A stretch of 64,000 bases of DNA from Pseudomonas sp. S30 (GCF_016518545.1 NZ_JACVTO010000010.1:124001-188000); one strand, 5' to 3'. Shown: positions 44,202 to 54,014, counted from the stretch's first letter. A program made the numbers and translations. The notes: generated by a model not told the origin, from the letters alone.

Positions 44202-44227
44202 AAACCCGCCCTGGAGGCGGGTTTTTT
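44202..44227 (+). terminator. Attenuator terminator before ilvA
   Basis: AAACCCGCC (44202-44210) and GGCGGGTTT (44216-44224) form a nine-pair stem with loop CTGGA, followed by T to 44227. GGCGGG inside the leader peptide gene (44178-44183) competes for the same CCCGCC, giving an alternative antiterminator. Lies 14 bases after the leader stop and 43 before ilvA. Confidence 0.85.
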
Positions 44228-44269
44228 CTTCTCGACTCCGGGTACACCCCATGACCCACGGAGTCTTCG

Positions 44270-45832
44270 ATGAGCCAACTGAACGTCTTTCCCCGTCGTG
44301 CACTCACGCCCCAGCAGTTGCTCGGCGAGCAGGTGCGGCGCATCCTCGCGGCCCCGGTATACGACCTGGCCATCGAAACCCCGCTGCAACTGGCCCCAGC
44401 CTTGTCCGCCCGGCTGGGCAACCAGGTGCTGCTCAAGCGCGAGGACCTGCAGCCGACGTTCTCCTTCAAGATCCGTGGCGCCTACACGCGGCTGTCGCGC
44501 CTGTCCCAGGCCCAGCGCGAGCGAGGCGTGATCACCGCCTCGGCCGGCAATCATGCCCAGGGCGTCGCCCTGGCCGCCGCGCACCTGGGCATGCTGGCGA
44601 CCATCGTCATGCCCACCACCACGCCGGAACTGAAGATCGCCGGGGTCCGTGCGCGGGGTGGCGAGGTGGTGCTGCACGGCGACAGCTTCCCGCACGCCCT
44701 GGCCCATGCGCTGCACCTGGCCGAGCAGCACTGTCAGACCTTCGTGCCGCCGTTCGACGATCCGGACGTGATCGCGGGCCAGGGCACCGTGGCCATGGAA
44801 ATCCTGCGCCAGCAGCCCGGAGCGCTGGACGCGATCTTCGTGCCGGTCGGCGGCGGCGGCCTGATCGCCGGCATCGCCGCCTACGTGAAGTACCTGCGAC
44901 CGCAGGTCAAGGTGATCGGTGTCGAACCCCACGATGCCAACTGCCTGCAAGCGGCCCTGGCGGCCGGCGAGCGCGTGGTGCTGCCGCAGGTCGGCAGTTT
45001 CGCCGATGGCGTCGCGGTGGCTCAGGTGGGCGCCCACTGCTTCGAGCTGTGCCGGCATTTCGTCGACGAGGTGATCAGCGTGAGCAGCGACGAACTGTGC
45101 GCCGCGATCAAGGACATCTACGACGACACCCGTTCGATCACCGAGCCTGCCGGCGCCCTGGCCGTGGCGGGGATCAAGCAGTACGTGAGGCGCGAAGGCG
45201 TGCAGGGGCAGACCCTGGTGGCGATCGATTCCGGCGCCAACATCAATTTCGACCGGCTGCGCCATGTGGCCGAGCGCGCCGAGCTGGGCGAGCAGCGCGA
45301 GGCGGTGATCGCCGTCACCGTGCCTGAGCGTCCCGGGAGTTTTCGCGCGTTCTGTCAGGCGCTGGGTCGGCGCCAGGTCACCGAATTCAACTACCGCTAT
45401 CAGCCCGACAAGCCGGCGCGACTGTTCGTCGGCGTGCAGACCCATCCGCAGCACGCGTCGCGCTCGGCGCTGCTCGACAGCCTGGTCGGGCAGGGCTACG
45501 AGGTCGTCGACCTCACCGACAACGAGCTGGCCAAGCTGCACGTGCGCCACACGGTGGGCGGTCACGCCGCGCCCCTGGCCGACGAGCGCGTGCTGCGCTT
45601 CGAGTTTCCCGAGCGCCCCGGCGCCTTGCTGGGCTTTCTCGAACGCCTGGGCCGGCGCTGGAACATCAGCCTGTTCCATTACCGCAACCATGGCGCCGCT
45701 CAGGCCCGCGTGTTGGTAGGGCTGCAAGTGCCGCAGGACGAACACGACGGCCTGCCCGAGGCGCTCCAGGCGATGGGCTACGACTACTGGGATGAAACGG
45801 ACAACCCGGCCTACCGCCTGTTCCTCGGTTGA
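44270..45832 (+). CDS. ilvA: Biosynthetic threonine ammonia-lyase (threonine deaminase)
   Basis: 520 residues, matching the long biosynthetic form (E. coli 514). PLP-binding Lys in FSFKIRGAY near 65, glycine loop VGGGGLIAGIAAYVKYL near 200, and two C-terminal ACT-like regulatory segments (AVTVPERPGSFRAFCQALG; FEFPERPGALLGFLERLGRRWNISLFHYRNHG) that bind isoleucine and valine. It converts threonine to 2-oxobutanoate. GGAG precedes the ATG. Control is predicted to be double: feedback inhibition by Ile and attenuation via the upstream leader. Confidence 0.95.
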   Translation: MSQLNVFPRRALTPQQLLGEQVRRILAAPVYDLAIETPLQLAPALSARLGNQVLLKREDLQPTFSFKIRGAYTRLSRLSQAQRERGVITASAGNHAQGVALAAAHLGMLATIVMPTTTPELKIAGVRARGGEVVLHGDSFPHALAHALHLAEQHCQTFVPPFDDPDVIAGQGTVAMEILRQQPGALDAIFVPVGGGGLIAGIAAYVKYLRPQVKVIGVEPHDANCLQAALAAGERVVLPQVGSFADGVAVAQVGAHCFELCRHFVDEVISVSSDELCAAIKDIYDDTRSITEPAGALAVAGIKQYVRREGVQGQTLVAIDSGANINFDRLRHVAERAELGEQREAVIAVTVPERPGSFRAFCQALGRRQVTEFNYRYQPDKPARLFVGVQTHPQHASRSALLDSLVGQGYEVVDLTDNELAKLHVRHTVGGHAAPLADERVLRFEFPERPGALLGFLERLGRRWNISLFHYRNHGAAQARVLVGLQVPQDEHDGLPEALQAMGYDYWDETDNPAYRLFLG

Positions 45833-45965
45833 ACCAGGCCGTTCATCGCCGCTGGGTCCCGTATCGACCCGGCAGTCACAGCGCGTTGCTCTGGATCAAC
45901 ATCCGCCCTGGCAAAGGGCGTGATGCTCGCCAGCAGACAGACAACAACCTGAGAGGATCTCGCCC

Positions 45966-47114
45966 GTGAGCAGCACTTTTTTCATTCCTGCGGTGAACAT
46001 CATGGGCCTGGATTGCCTGGACGAGGCCATGACCGCCATCGCCGGCTACGGCCTGCGCAAGGCATTGATCGTCACCGACGCGGGGCTGGCCAAGGCCGGC
46101 GTGGCCTCGCGCATCGCCGGCCTGCTGGCCGAGCGTGACATCGACTCGGCGATCTTCGACGGCGCCAAGCCCAACCCCAGCATCGCCAACGTCGAGGCGG
46201 GCCTGGCCCTGTTGCAGCGCGAGCGCTGTGATTGCGTGGTGTCACTGGGCGGCGGCTCGCCCCACGACTGCGCCAAGGGCATCGCGCTGTGCGCCACCAA
46301 CGGCGGGCACATCCGCGATTACGAGGGCGTCGACCGTTCGGCCAAGCCGCAACTGCCGTTGATCGCCATCAACACCACCGCCGGCACCGCCAGCGAGATG
46401 ACCCGCTTCTGCATCATCACCGACGAAGCGCGCCACGTGAAAATGGCCATCGTCGACCGCAATGTGACGCCGCTGTTGTCGGTCAACGACCCGGCGCTGA
46501 TGGTCGGCATGCCCAAGGGCCTGACCGCCGCCACCGGCATGGACGCACTGACCCACGCCATCGAAGCCTACGTGTCCACCGCCGCCACGCCGATCACCGA
46601 TGCCTGCGCGCTGAAGGCCGTGACCCTGATCAGCGACAATCTGCGTCAGGCGGTGAACGACGGCCAGGACCTGCAAGCCCGGGAAAACATGGCCTATGCT
46701 CAGTTCCTCGCCGGCATGGCCTTCAACAACGCCTCGCTGGGTTACGTACACGCCATGGCCCACCAGCTCGGTGGCTACTATGACCTGCCCCACGGCGTCT
46801 GCAATGCCGTGCTGCTGCCTCACGTGCAGCGTTTCAATGCCCAGGTGAGTGCTGCGCGCCTGCGTGACGTGGCCAAGGCGATGGGCATCAAGGTCTGCGG
46901 CCTGAGCGAAGAGCAGGGCGCCGCGGCGGCCGTTTCGGCCATCGAAGCGCTGGCCGCAGATGTGGGTATTCCGGCCGGCCTGCAGGCCCTGGGGGCCAAG
47001 CGTGAAGACGTACCGGTGCTGGCGAGCAATGCGCTGAAGGATGCCTGCGGGCTGACCAATCCGCGCAGTGCCAGCCAGGCTGAGATCGAGGCGATCTTCG
47101 TGGCGGCGTTCTAG
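45966..47114 (+). CDS. yiaY: Iron-containing alcohol dehydrogenase (YiaY-like)
   Basis: 382 residues. NAD-binding [18 protein letters not shown] near 95; metal ligands in [13 protein letters not shown] and [29 protein letters not shown] (Asp and three His). The family oxidises short alcohols, or diols in pathways such as 1,2-propanediol and butanediol use; Pseudomonas homologues also handle ethanol-derived and furan alcohols. AGAGGA ribosome site. No operon partner is visible. The symbol is by resemblance. Confidence 0.85.
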   Translation: MSSTFFIPAVNIMGLDCLDEAMTAIAGYGLRKALIVTDAGLAKAGVASRIAGLLAERDIDSAIFDGAKPNPSIANVEAGLALLQRERCDCVVSLGGGSPHDCAKGIALCATNGGHIRDYEGVDRSAKPQLPLIAINTTAGTASEMTRFCIITDEARHVKMAIVDRNVTPLLSVNDPALMVGMPKGLTAATGMDALTHAIEAYVSTAATPITDACALKAVTLISDNLRQAVNDGQDLQARENMAYAQFLAGMAFNNASLGYVHAMAHQLGGYYDLPHGVCNAVLLPHVQRFNAQVSAARLRDVAKAMGIKVCGLSEEQGAAAAVSAIEALAADVGIPAGLQALGAKREDVPVLASNALKDACGLTNPRSASQAEIEAIFVAAF

Positions 47115-47166
47115 CGCTTCGACGACGTGCCTCGACGGTACAGGGGCCGCTTCGCCGCCCCTGTGC

Positions 47167-48357
47167 TCATCGCTCGCGCATGAAGAACCCGGCCACGAAC
47201 TTGCGGAAGGTCTCCGGGCTCTTGAAGTCGGCATAGCGCTTGAAATGCTCGACCTCGGGTTCCGGCCCCACGGGCTCCTCCAGCAGCGATACCGACAGCA
47301 CGCGGTCCTGATCTGAGGTCAGCACCAGTTCGTCCATGACCTCTGCGCCGATCACCGGCCGGCGCATCTGCACCTTCACCCCTTTGCCCGCCATCCAGTC
47401 GATCAGCGACACCAGGGCTTTCAGCGGCTCGCGTTCCTCGTCGCGGTACACCGGGAACAGGTGAGCGCGTGACAGCACCGGCACGCTGGCGATGTGGATC
47501 AGTTCGTAGAAATGGCTGCCTGAGGTGGCGGGCGAGTAGAGCGCCAGGGCCAGCAAGGGTCCGCTGGTACGGCTGCCGCCCCACAGCAGATGATGGCCCT
47601 GGAAGTCGAACCCCTCTTCGTTGCGTGCAGTGACCACCTTGCGTCCCTCGATGCGCTCGACGCAGTCGAGCAGCAGGCCGTGGCGGCGATGCTCGCCGAA
47701 TGCACTGGACTCGCGCAGGCGCGTCTTGAGCATCATCATGTGCTTCATGTCCAGCCGGGTTTGCAGGTAGTTGCTCGCCGGCACGCGCTCGAGCAAGGGG
47801 TAGCGCGCGGCGACCGCCCTGAGTTCGGCGAACTGGGCGCTGAGGTCTTTCTTCAGGTGCGTGGCGTAGAAGTTCAGGCCGCTGGCCTCGATCCAGCTCA
47901 GCAGCAGCGACAGCAGGCGCGATTGCGTGCGGCGCTGGGTGCTTTCGCCACTGCCACCCGCAGCGGCGGCCTCGCTGGGGCGGAAATCGCCCAGCAGGCG
48001 CAACGGTGTATCGGGGGCGAGCCAGGCGGCCGGCGCGGCCTGCGAGTCGGTGTTGGCAGGGCTGGCGCGCTCGTCCTTGCTGAACGCACAGCCCGCTGCG
48101 TGTTCGGCGGTGTCGGGGTTGTTGCGCAGGAACAGCGTGCCAGTGTTGCCGTTGAGGCTGACGTTGAGAATGGGCATGGCTTCGCGGCGGCAATCGCAGC
48201 CCAGCCAGTGGTTGGCGCTGCGCACCTTCATCAGCCACTGGTTGGCCTGCAGCACACGAGGCCCGGCGAGCGTGCCGGCCACGAAGGCCGCCAGCATTTC
48301 CTCTTCGGCGCCCGTCAGGGTGCGCACCGTGGCCCCGTTCTTTTCGATGATTCGCAT
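47167..48357 (-). CDS. Protein of unknown function with possible zinc motif
   Basis: 396 residues from the ATG at 48357. I recognise no family. Features: N-terminal acidic segment; GCDCRRE near residue 55 and HAAGC near residue 85, a CxC...HxxxC arrangement that could bind a metal; a low-complexity Ala/Ser-rich linker (about 100-140); a globular C-terminal half with HLLWGGSRTSGPLLALALYSPATSGSHFYELIHIASVP. No signal peptide or membrane segment, so cytoplasmic. Convergent with yiaY and unconnected to the GapN gene except by strand. Confidence 0.6.
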   Translation of the reverse strand: MRIIEKNGATVRTLTGAEEEMLAAFVAGTLAGPRVLQANQWLMKVRSANHWLGCDCRREAMPILNVSLNGNTGTLFLRNNPDTAEHAAGCAFSKDERASPANTDSQAAPAAWLAPDTPLRLLGDFRPSEAAAAGGSGESTQRRTQSRLLSLLLSWIEASGLNFYATHLKKDLSAQFAELRAVAARYPLLERVPASNYLQTRLDMKHMMMLKTRLRESSAFGEHRRHGLLLDCVERIEGRKVVTARNEEGFDFQGHHLLWGGSRTSGPLLALALYSPATSGSHFYELIHIASVPVLSRAHLFPVYRDEEREPLKALVSLIDWMAGKGVKVQMRRPVIGAEVMDELVLTSDQDRVLSVSLLEEPVGPEPEVEHFKRYADFKSPETFRKFVAGFFMRER

Positions 48358-48433
48358 TGCACCGCTCCATGCCTTGAGTGGCAAGCATGGAGCGGCGCGC
48401 GAGCGGCTGCAAGCGCGGCGCTGCGCGCTGGGT

Positions 48434-50053
48434 TCAGAAAATGTAGTCGGTGGTCAGGAAGCTGCTCTGGCGGTTGCGGATGATCTCGCTGATCAAGGTC
48501 TTGTTGGCCTCCTGGAACTTCGCGGCCACCAGCGTGCGGATCGAGAACACCCGCAGGGCATCGTGCACCGACAGCGTGCCCTCGGCGCTGTTCTTGCGGC
48601 CGTTGAACGGGTAGGTGTCCGGCCCGCGCTGGCACTGGGCGTTGAGGTTGATGCGCCCGACCTGGTTGGCGAAGGTGTCGACCAGTTGGCCGATGGTCTG
48701 CGGGTCGTTGCCGAACAGGCTCAGTTGCTGGCCGTAGTCGGAGTCCAGCACATAGTCGATCACCGTCTGCAGGTCACGGTAAGGCACCACCGGGACGACC
48801 GGGCCGAACTGTTCCTCGTGATACACGCGCATCGCGGGCGAGACCGGATACAGCAGCGCCGGGTAGAAGAACGAGCCACGGTGCTGGCCGCCGCCCGGGT
48901 TGATCACTTCTGCCCCGTGGGCCTGGGCATCGCTGACCAGCCCCTGGAGGTAGTCGACCTTGCCCGGCTCGGGCAGCGGTGTCAGCGCCACGCCGGGCGT
49001 CCACGGCATGCCGGGTCGCAACGCGGCGAGCTTGTGCTGGAATTTCTCCAGGAATGGCTGGACCACATCCTCGTGCACGAACAGGATCTTCAGCGCCGTG
49101 CACCGCTGGCCATTGAACGACAGGGCGCCGGTGAGCGCCTCGTCGACGGCATTGTCCAGGTCCACCTGGGGCAGGACGATGCCGGGGTTCTTCGCATCCA
49201 GCCCCAGTGCTGCCCGCAGGCGGTGCGGACGGGGGTGGAGTTTCTTCAGGTCGCTGGCGGCCTTGTGGGTGCCGATGAAGGCGAACAGGTCGACCTTGCC
49301 ACTGGCCATCAACGCACTGACCGTTTCGCGGCCGCGGCCGTAGATGACGTTGATCACCCCAGGCGGGAAACTGTCGCGGAAGGCTTCGAGCAGCGGGCGA
49401 ATCAGCAGCACGCCGAACTTGGCTGGCTTGAACACCACCGTGTTGCCCATGATCAGTGCCGGAATCAGCGTGGTGAAGGTTTCGTTCAGTGGGTAGTTGT
49501 AGGGCCCCATGCACAGGGCGACGCCCAGTGGCGCGCGGCGGATCTGGCCGAGGGTGCCCTGTTCCAGTTCGAAGCGGCTGGAGCGCCGGTCCAGTGCCTT
49601 GAGGGCCTCGATGGTGTCGACGATGTAGTCGCAGGTGCGGTCGAACTCCTTCTCCGAGTCCTTGAGGTTCTTGCCGATCTCCCACATCAGCAGTTTCACC
49701 ACGGCCTGGCGTTGCTCGCGCATGCGCGCCAGGAAGGCCTCGACATGCTGGATGCGCTCGGCCACCCGCATGTTCGGCCACGCGCCACGGCCCTTGTCGT
49801 ACGCCTGCACGGCGGCGTCCAGGGCCAGCAGTGCGGTCTCGGCATCGAGCAAGGGCGCGCTGCCGAGCACCACCTGGCGCTCTTGGCCCCCTTCCTTGAG
49901 CCACACCGGGCTGCGCACGGTGGCCAGCGGCCCGTCCCAGCGCCGGAGTTCGCCGCCGACGAGATAGTCGCGCTGCTCCAGTGGCTCGCCCAGACGCCAG
50001 GTTTCGGGAATGTCTTGTGCAGCAGGAAAAAGCGAATCGAGCAGGGAAGTCAT
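48434..50053 (-). CDS. NADP-dependent glyceraldehyde-3-phosphate dehydrogenase-like ALDH
   Basis: 539 residues. ALDH superfamily: cofactor site MGPYNYPLNETFTTLIPALIMGNTVVFKPAKFGVL, catalytic Cys in SFNGQRCTALKILFV near 316, end motif EEQFGPVVPVVPY. It resembles GapN-type enzymes that oxidise glyceraldehyde-3-phosphate irreversibly to 3-phosphoglycerate with NADP, bypassing phosphorylating GAPDH. Odd point: the position of the usual general-base Glu (four residues before the conserved Lys of KNP) is Gly, in ALGLDAKNP, with Asp two residues later. The symbol gapN is a family label only, so left empty. Confidence 0.78.
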   Translation of the reverse strand: MTSLLDSLFPAAQDIPETWRLGEPLEQRDYLVGGELRRWDGPLATVRSPVWLKEGGQERQVVLGSAPLLDAETALLALDAAVQAYDKGRGAWPNMRVAERIQHVEAFLARMREQRQAVVKLLMWEIGKNLKDSEKEFDRTCDYIVDTIEALKALDRRSSRFELEQGTLGQIRRAPLGVALCMGPYNYPLNETFTTLIPALIMGNTVVFKPAKFGVLLIRPLLEAFRDSFPPGVINVIYGRGRETVSALMASGKVDLFAFIGTHKAASDLKKLHPRPHRLRAALGLDAKNPGIVLPQVDLDNAVDEALTGALSFNGQRCTALKILFVHEDVVQPFLEKFQHKLAALRPGMPWTPGVALTPLPEPGKVDYLQGLVSDAQAHGAEVINPGGGQHRGSFFYPALLYPVSPAMRVYHEEQFGPVVPVVPYRDLQTVIDYVLDSDYGQQLSLFGNDPQTIGQLVDTFANQVGRINLNAQCQRGPDTYPFNGRKNSAEGTLSVHDALRVFSIRTLVAAKFQEANKTLISEIIRNRQSSFLTTDYIF

Positions 50054-50204
50054 GGGCTACGGCACCTTCGATGAGCTGATCGGATGAAACGCTTCAGCCG
50101 AGCATGCGCCGGCCGAGGCAAAGTTTCCAGTGTGGCCCATGATCCTGTACCGCGCCCGAACCGACCCGCCGCCCTGGCCGGTCGGACGGTCAGCGGCGCA
50201 GGGA

Positions 50205-53200
50205 TCAGCTCTGGTCCATTGGGCGGTCGAGCAGCGCGGTGGCTGGCTGGGCGAGCATTCGGCGCCGGTAGTAGACATCCTGGTCGGCCCGTTGCAGGCG
50301 TCTCCACACTTCGTCGCGGCTGTAGGGCAGAGCATCGAGGAAGTCGTCGCTTTCCAGCAGGTTGCGCAGGTCGCGGCGGAATGCCACCGGCAAGCGTGCC
50401 CACACATCCAGCTGACCGTCATCGGCCTCGGCCAGCAGTTCTTCATAGTCGCTGTCGGGCACCAGCAGGTCGATGCCCGTGGCGTGATGGTAGGCCTCCA
50501 CCTGCTGGGCCGCGAGGGCGCCGAGGCTGTCGCTCTCCAGGCGCATGACGGCGGCGACCCCCTCGGGTAGCCATTGGAATGCCGGCAGGCTGACCAGCGG
50601 GTTGCGCGAGAAGTCCAGCAGCAATGGGTCGGTGAGACGCTCGAGCCCCACCGGCAGGGTCGGCAAGAGGCAGTTGTCCATGTAGAGGGTGCGGATCTGT
50701 TCGTGGCGACTCAGATCGGGCGCCTGGGTCAGCGGGCAGTCGGAGAAGTCCAGCACGCGCAGGTTGCGGTAGCGATCCAGATCGCTTTGCAGCGTGGCGT
50801 TCCAGGTCAGCGGATTACGGTCCAGGTCCAGCCAGATAACCCGATCGGGGCGGGCGACCTGCGGGATACGGGTGAAGCTGCAGTTGCGCAGTCGCAGGCG
50901 TTCGAGCCCGGTGAACACCTGCGTGAAGCCGCTTGGCAAGGTACTCACGGCGGGACTGTCGGTGAGGTTCAGTTCGCTGATGTGGGCGAAGTCGTCAGGC
51001 AATTGCAGGGTCGACAGGGCCAGATCGTCCAGCCCCAGGTTGGAAAGGTCCAGCGCGTAGCGGGAGGTGCCGTCTGCCAGCTGGATCATCGAACGGCCCC
51101 GTTGCGCGTCGATCAGACGTGGCACGGCCCGTTGGCGCGGCACCGAGCTGCCGGCCCAGGCGCTCAGTTGCGCGCGCAGTTCGCGTAGCCTGGCTTCCAG
51201 GCGTGCCACTTCGATCTCCGGCACCTGCAGGTTCGTTCGCCACTGACGTACCAGCCGCTCGGCATCGTCGTTGGAGGCCAGCGGGTAGAGGCGGCGCAGG
51301 CGCGATAGCAGGGAATGAGTGGCGAATGCGTCGGGCTGCAAGGGGCTCGGGTCGAGACCGCCGAGCAGACGCCCCGGTGCCTTGTGGCCCAGGCTGCGGT
51401 CTGCCAGCAGGCGTCGCCTGAAGCGGCCTCGCGATTCATCCACCAGCGCCAGCACCCTGGAGCGCAACGACTGCACCTGGGCGTGCGCCAGTGCCGCGCG
51501 CGCGTCGGCCGGCAGCGCCTGGAGCACTGCCGGCAGCGGATCATGGCTGGCGGGCAACGCTACCGGGCGCTCTCCCAGGTCGGCCTCGTAGCCTGCCGTG
51601 GTCTTGATCACCCGCGCGCAGCGTGGCGCCAGCGGCAAGCCGCAACGGCGCAGCAACGGTCCCTGCGGGCTGGCGGCGCGCAACTCCAGGCGCAGGTCCA
51701 TCGGCCAGCCAGGCACCTGCGCCAGGCTGGCGAACACCAGGCGTTCGGTGGCCTCGCCAGCCAGCAGGGGTACCTGCAACCCCTCCAACCCGCGTACCAG
51801 GGGCAGGTCGTATCTGAGGCTGTCCAGGCGCGCCTGCGGCGCTGGCCATGCAGCAGCCTCGTTGGCGAATCCAGAGGCCAGCACTCGGCGGGCCAGGCGC
51901 GGGCCCAGCTCGGGATAGGCACTGAGCAATCGCTGCGCATCGGCGTGCAGATCGCAGCGGGCGTAGCGCTCGGTAAAGGCTTGCAGCAGGTCCTGGTCAT
52001 TCGCTTCGGGCAGCTCGGCGACCACTTCACGCAGCAGTGAGAGGCGTTCCAGCGTGTCGCCCAGCAGGGGCGGCGTGGACAGATGTTGCAGGTGCAGGCG
52101 GCGCAGCGCCGCGTCGTCCAGGCCGGTGATCGCCAGGGCCGCGTCGACATCGGCACTATGCGCCTGAGCGAACTGCGGATGCAGGCGCCGCACGCCTTGC
52201 AGGCTGTCCCAGGTCTGCGGCTGCTCCTGCTCGACTCGCCAGGCCCCGGTGCCGTTGTGTTCCAGCAACGGCGCATAGGCCTGAGGATCCTGCGGGTGGA
52301 CGATGCGCCAGCGCTGCAGGTCAGGGTCCAGGCGTTGCTCGAACAGCTGGCCGTCGAGACGAATGAAGTGCCGGCCCTGATCGACGAACTGACCCTGGAC
52401 GTTGGCGTCCAGTGCCTCGGGCAACGCCACGGGGCTGCGGTACTCCGCCAGTGCCGGCAGCCACAGGCGCTGGCTGCCATCGGCCAGATCGACCGGCACC
52501 AGCGCTTGCATCAGCGGTGTGCCGCTCAGTTTGCCGGCGACGGCGCCGACCGCGCCCAGCCCGGCGATCAGCGCCAGGTTCAGCCCGGTGGTCTTCAGAT
52601 GTTCGAGCGCCTGGTGGCGGTCGCCTACGCGCCAGGCCTGGTAGCCGGCATAGACTTCGCCGAGCAGCTGACAGGCTGTCACGCCCAGCATCAGGCCGCC
52701 CACCGCCGGGACGAAGAAGCTGGCCGCCATCAGCGCATCCATGCCCAGCGCCTCCCACAGCGCCAGACGTCGACGCCGAGCCTGTTCGTCGGCCTCGGCG
52801 CTGGGCACCGCCAGCAGCCGTGCTTCGGCCTTGAGGCGGGTCAGGTGGGCGTCGAACAGGCTATCGAACAGCGCGCCCTCGATAGCCAGCAGCCGCAGGT
52901 GGGGATCGGCATCGTCGGGCAGTTGCCAAGGTGCGTCGACGCCTCGGCGCTGCTCGCTGTCGAGGTTCTGCCGGGCGCGGTCGAGCAGGGTGCTGCGCTG
53001 TTGCGTGTCGACGCAGGCAGCGAGCGCTCGACGCAAGTCGGGGGCGGCGAGGTCCTGGCACAGTCGCGCCTGCAGGGCGGGCAGGTCGACCAGGCCGCGC
53101 AGGCTGTGTTCATGGGTGGGCACGTAGAGCAGCAGGCCAGCCTGCCCCGCGTCGATCACCAGGGCCTCGTGCAGCGGCACGCCGAACAGTTCCAGTCGTC

Positions 53201-54014
53201 GGCACGTCACCGTCTGGTTGCCTGCGATCACTTCGAGGACGGCGTCGCGAGCCTTGCCGCCAATGCGATGGCACAGCAAGGCCAGGTCGGCGGCCGCGCG
53301 CAGGCTGTGCTGGTACAGGGCGATGGCGGCTGGCCGCACCGCTGGCGCGGCGAACTGTTGGTCCAGGTGCAGTTGGTACAGACCGCCCAGATCGAGCTGG
53401 TGGCACGACGCGGCGAACTGGGCCGGGCTCAGGGGCAGGGGGTCGATGTCGAACCGTTCGGAGTCCAGTTCCATCGGCACCTCGGTGTCGCTGTCGCCCA
53501 GGGTCGTCGTGCCGGTCACCGTGATCGCCTGCCGGGTGGCGTTGCCGCGTAGGGCCAGGGCGCTGTCGGCACTGAATTCGACGTTGGCGGGGAAGTTGTG
53601 CAAGGCCGCCTCGAGCAGCGACCGGCGTTCATGATGGGTGACATAGACCTGGTGGGTGAACAGGTGGTGCAGCCAGATCAGCTCGGTGGTGCGTACCGGG
53701 ATGTGCAGGCCGTGATCGCGGCGCAGGCGTTCCTCCAGCCGGCGTTCGGCGAACGCGCCGAGTTGCTCCAGACCGCCGAGCGCGACCGCTAGCCGGTGGC
53801 GTGCCTGGTCAAGCTCGGCCTGGCTGTGCAGCAGCGTTTCGCGCAACGCCGGCGCGGCGTTGGCGAACCAGTCGGCCTCTTCCCCGGGCAGGCCCTGGGC
53901 GGGGCGCAGGCTGCCTGCCAGCGCCTGCCAGTGGGCGTCATGCAGCGTGGTGGCCCAGGCGGGCAGATGGGCATCGAGGAAATGCTGGTGCGGATGGATG
54001 TCGCTCAAGGGCAT
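50205..54014 (-). CDS. Giant DUF6543/leucine-rich-repeat toxin-like protein without NEL domain
   Basis: 1269 residues. N-terminal about 700 residues resemble the dermonecrotic-toxin-like DUF6543 region of Pseudomonas effectors (MPLSDIHPHQHFLDAHLPAWA; PVRTTELIWLHHLFTHQVYVTHHE). Hydrophobic segments near 424-450 and 478-497 (MAASFFVPAVGGLMLGVTACQLLG; LNLALIAGLGAVGAVAG) suggest membrane insertion. LRRs about 985-1150 (LDLSNLGLDDLAL, LERLRLRNC, LRVLDFSDCPL, IRTLYMDNCLLPTLP). After about 120 more residues it stops, where relatives continue into a NEL-type ubiquitin ligase with a catalytic Cys. No signal peptide; type III or VI delivery is possible. Confidence 0.7.
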   Translation of the reverse strand: MPLSDIHPHQHFLDAHLPAWATTLHDAHWQALAGSLRPAQGLPGEEADWFANAAPALRETLLHSQAELDQARHRLAVALGGLEQLGAFAERRLEERLRRDHGLHIPVRTTELIWLHHLFTHQVYVTHHERRSLLEAALHNFPANVEFSADSALALRGNATRQAITVTGTTTLGDSDTEVPMELDSERFDIDPLPLSPAQFAASCHQLDLGGLYQLHLDQQFAAPAVRPAAIALYQHSLRAAADLALLCHRIGGKARDAVLEVIAGNQTVTCRRLELFGVPLHEALVIDAGQAGLLLYVPTHEHSLRGLVDLPALQARLCQDLAAPDLRRALAACVDTQQRSTLLDRARQNLDSEQRRGVDAPWQLPDDADPHLRLLAIEGALFDSLFDAHLTRLKAEARLLAVPSAEADEQARRRRLALWEALGMDALMAASFFVPAVGGLMLGVTACQLLGEVYAGYQAWRVGDRHQALEHLKTTGLNLALIAGLGAVGAVAGKLSGTPLMQALVPVDLADGSQRLWLPALAEYRSPVALPEALDANVQGQFVDQGRHFIRLDGQLFEQRLDPDLQRWRIVHPQDPQAYAPLLEHNGTGAWRVEQEQPQTWDSLQGVRRLHPQFAQAHSADVDAALAITGLDDAALRRLHLQHLSTPPLLGDTLERLSLLREVVAELPEANDQDLLQAFTERYARCDLHADAQRLLSAYPELGPRLARRVLASGFANEAAAWPAPQARLDSLRYDLPLVRGLEGLQVPLLAGEATERLVFASLAQVPGWPMDLRLELRAASPQGPLLRRCGLPLAPRCARVIKTTAGYEADLGERPVALPASHDPLPAVLQALPADARAALAHAQVQSLRSRVLALVDESRGRFRRRLLADRSLGHKAPGRLLGGLDPSPLQPDAFATHSLLSRLRRLYPLASNDDAERLVRQWRTNLQVPEIEVARLEARLRELRAQLSAWAGSSVPRQRAVPRLIDAQRGRSMIQLADGTSRYALDLSNLGLDDLALSTLQLPDDFAHISELNLTDSPAVSTLPSGFTQVFTGLERLRLRNCSFTRIPQVARPDRVIWLDLDRNPLTWNATLQSDLDRYRNLRVLDFSDCPLTQAPDLSRHEQIRTLYMDNCLLPTLPVGLERLTDPLLLDFSRNPLVSLPAFQWLPEGVAAVMRLESDSLGALAAQQVEAYHHATGIDLLVPDSDYEELLAEADDGQLDVWARLPVAFRRDLRNLLESDDFLDALPYSRDEVWRRLQRADQDVYYRRRMLAQPATALLDRPMDQS

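Noticed and set aside
47927..50074. Long plus-strand frame (715 codons) opposite the GapN-like gene and the unknown protein gene
   Set aside because: Antisense shadow of two better-supported genes; no ribosome site, no recognisable motifs.
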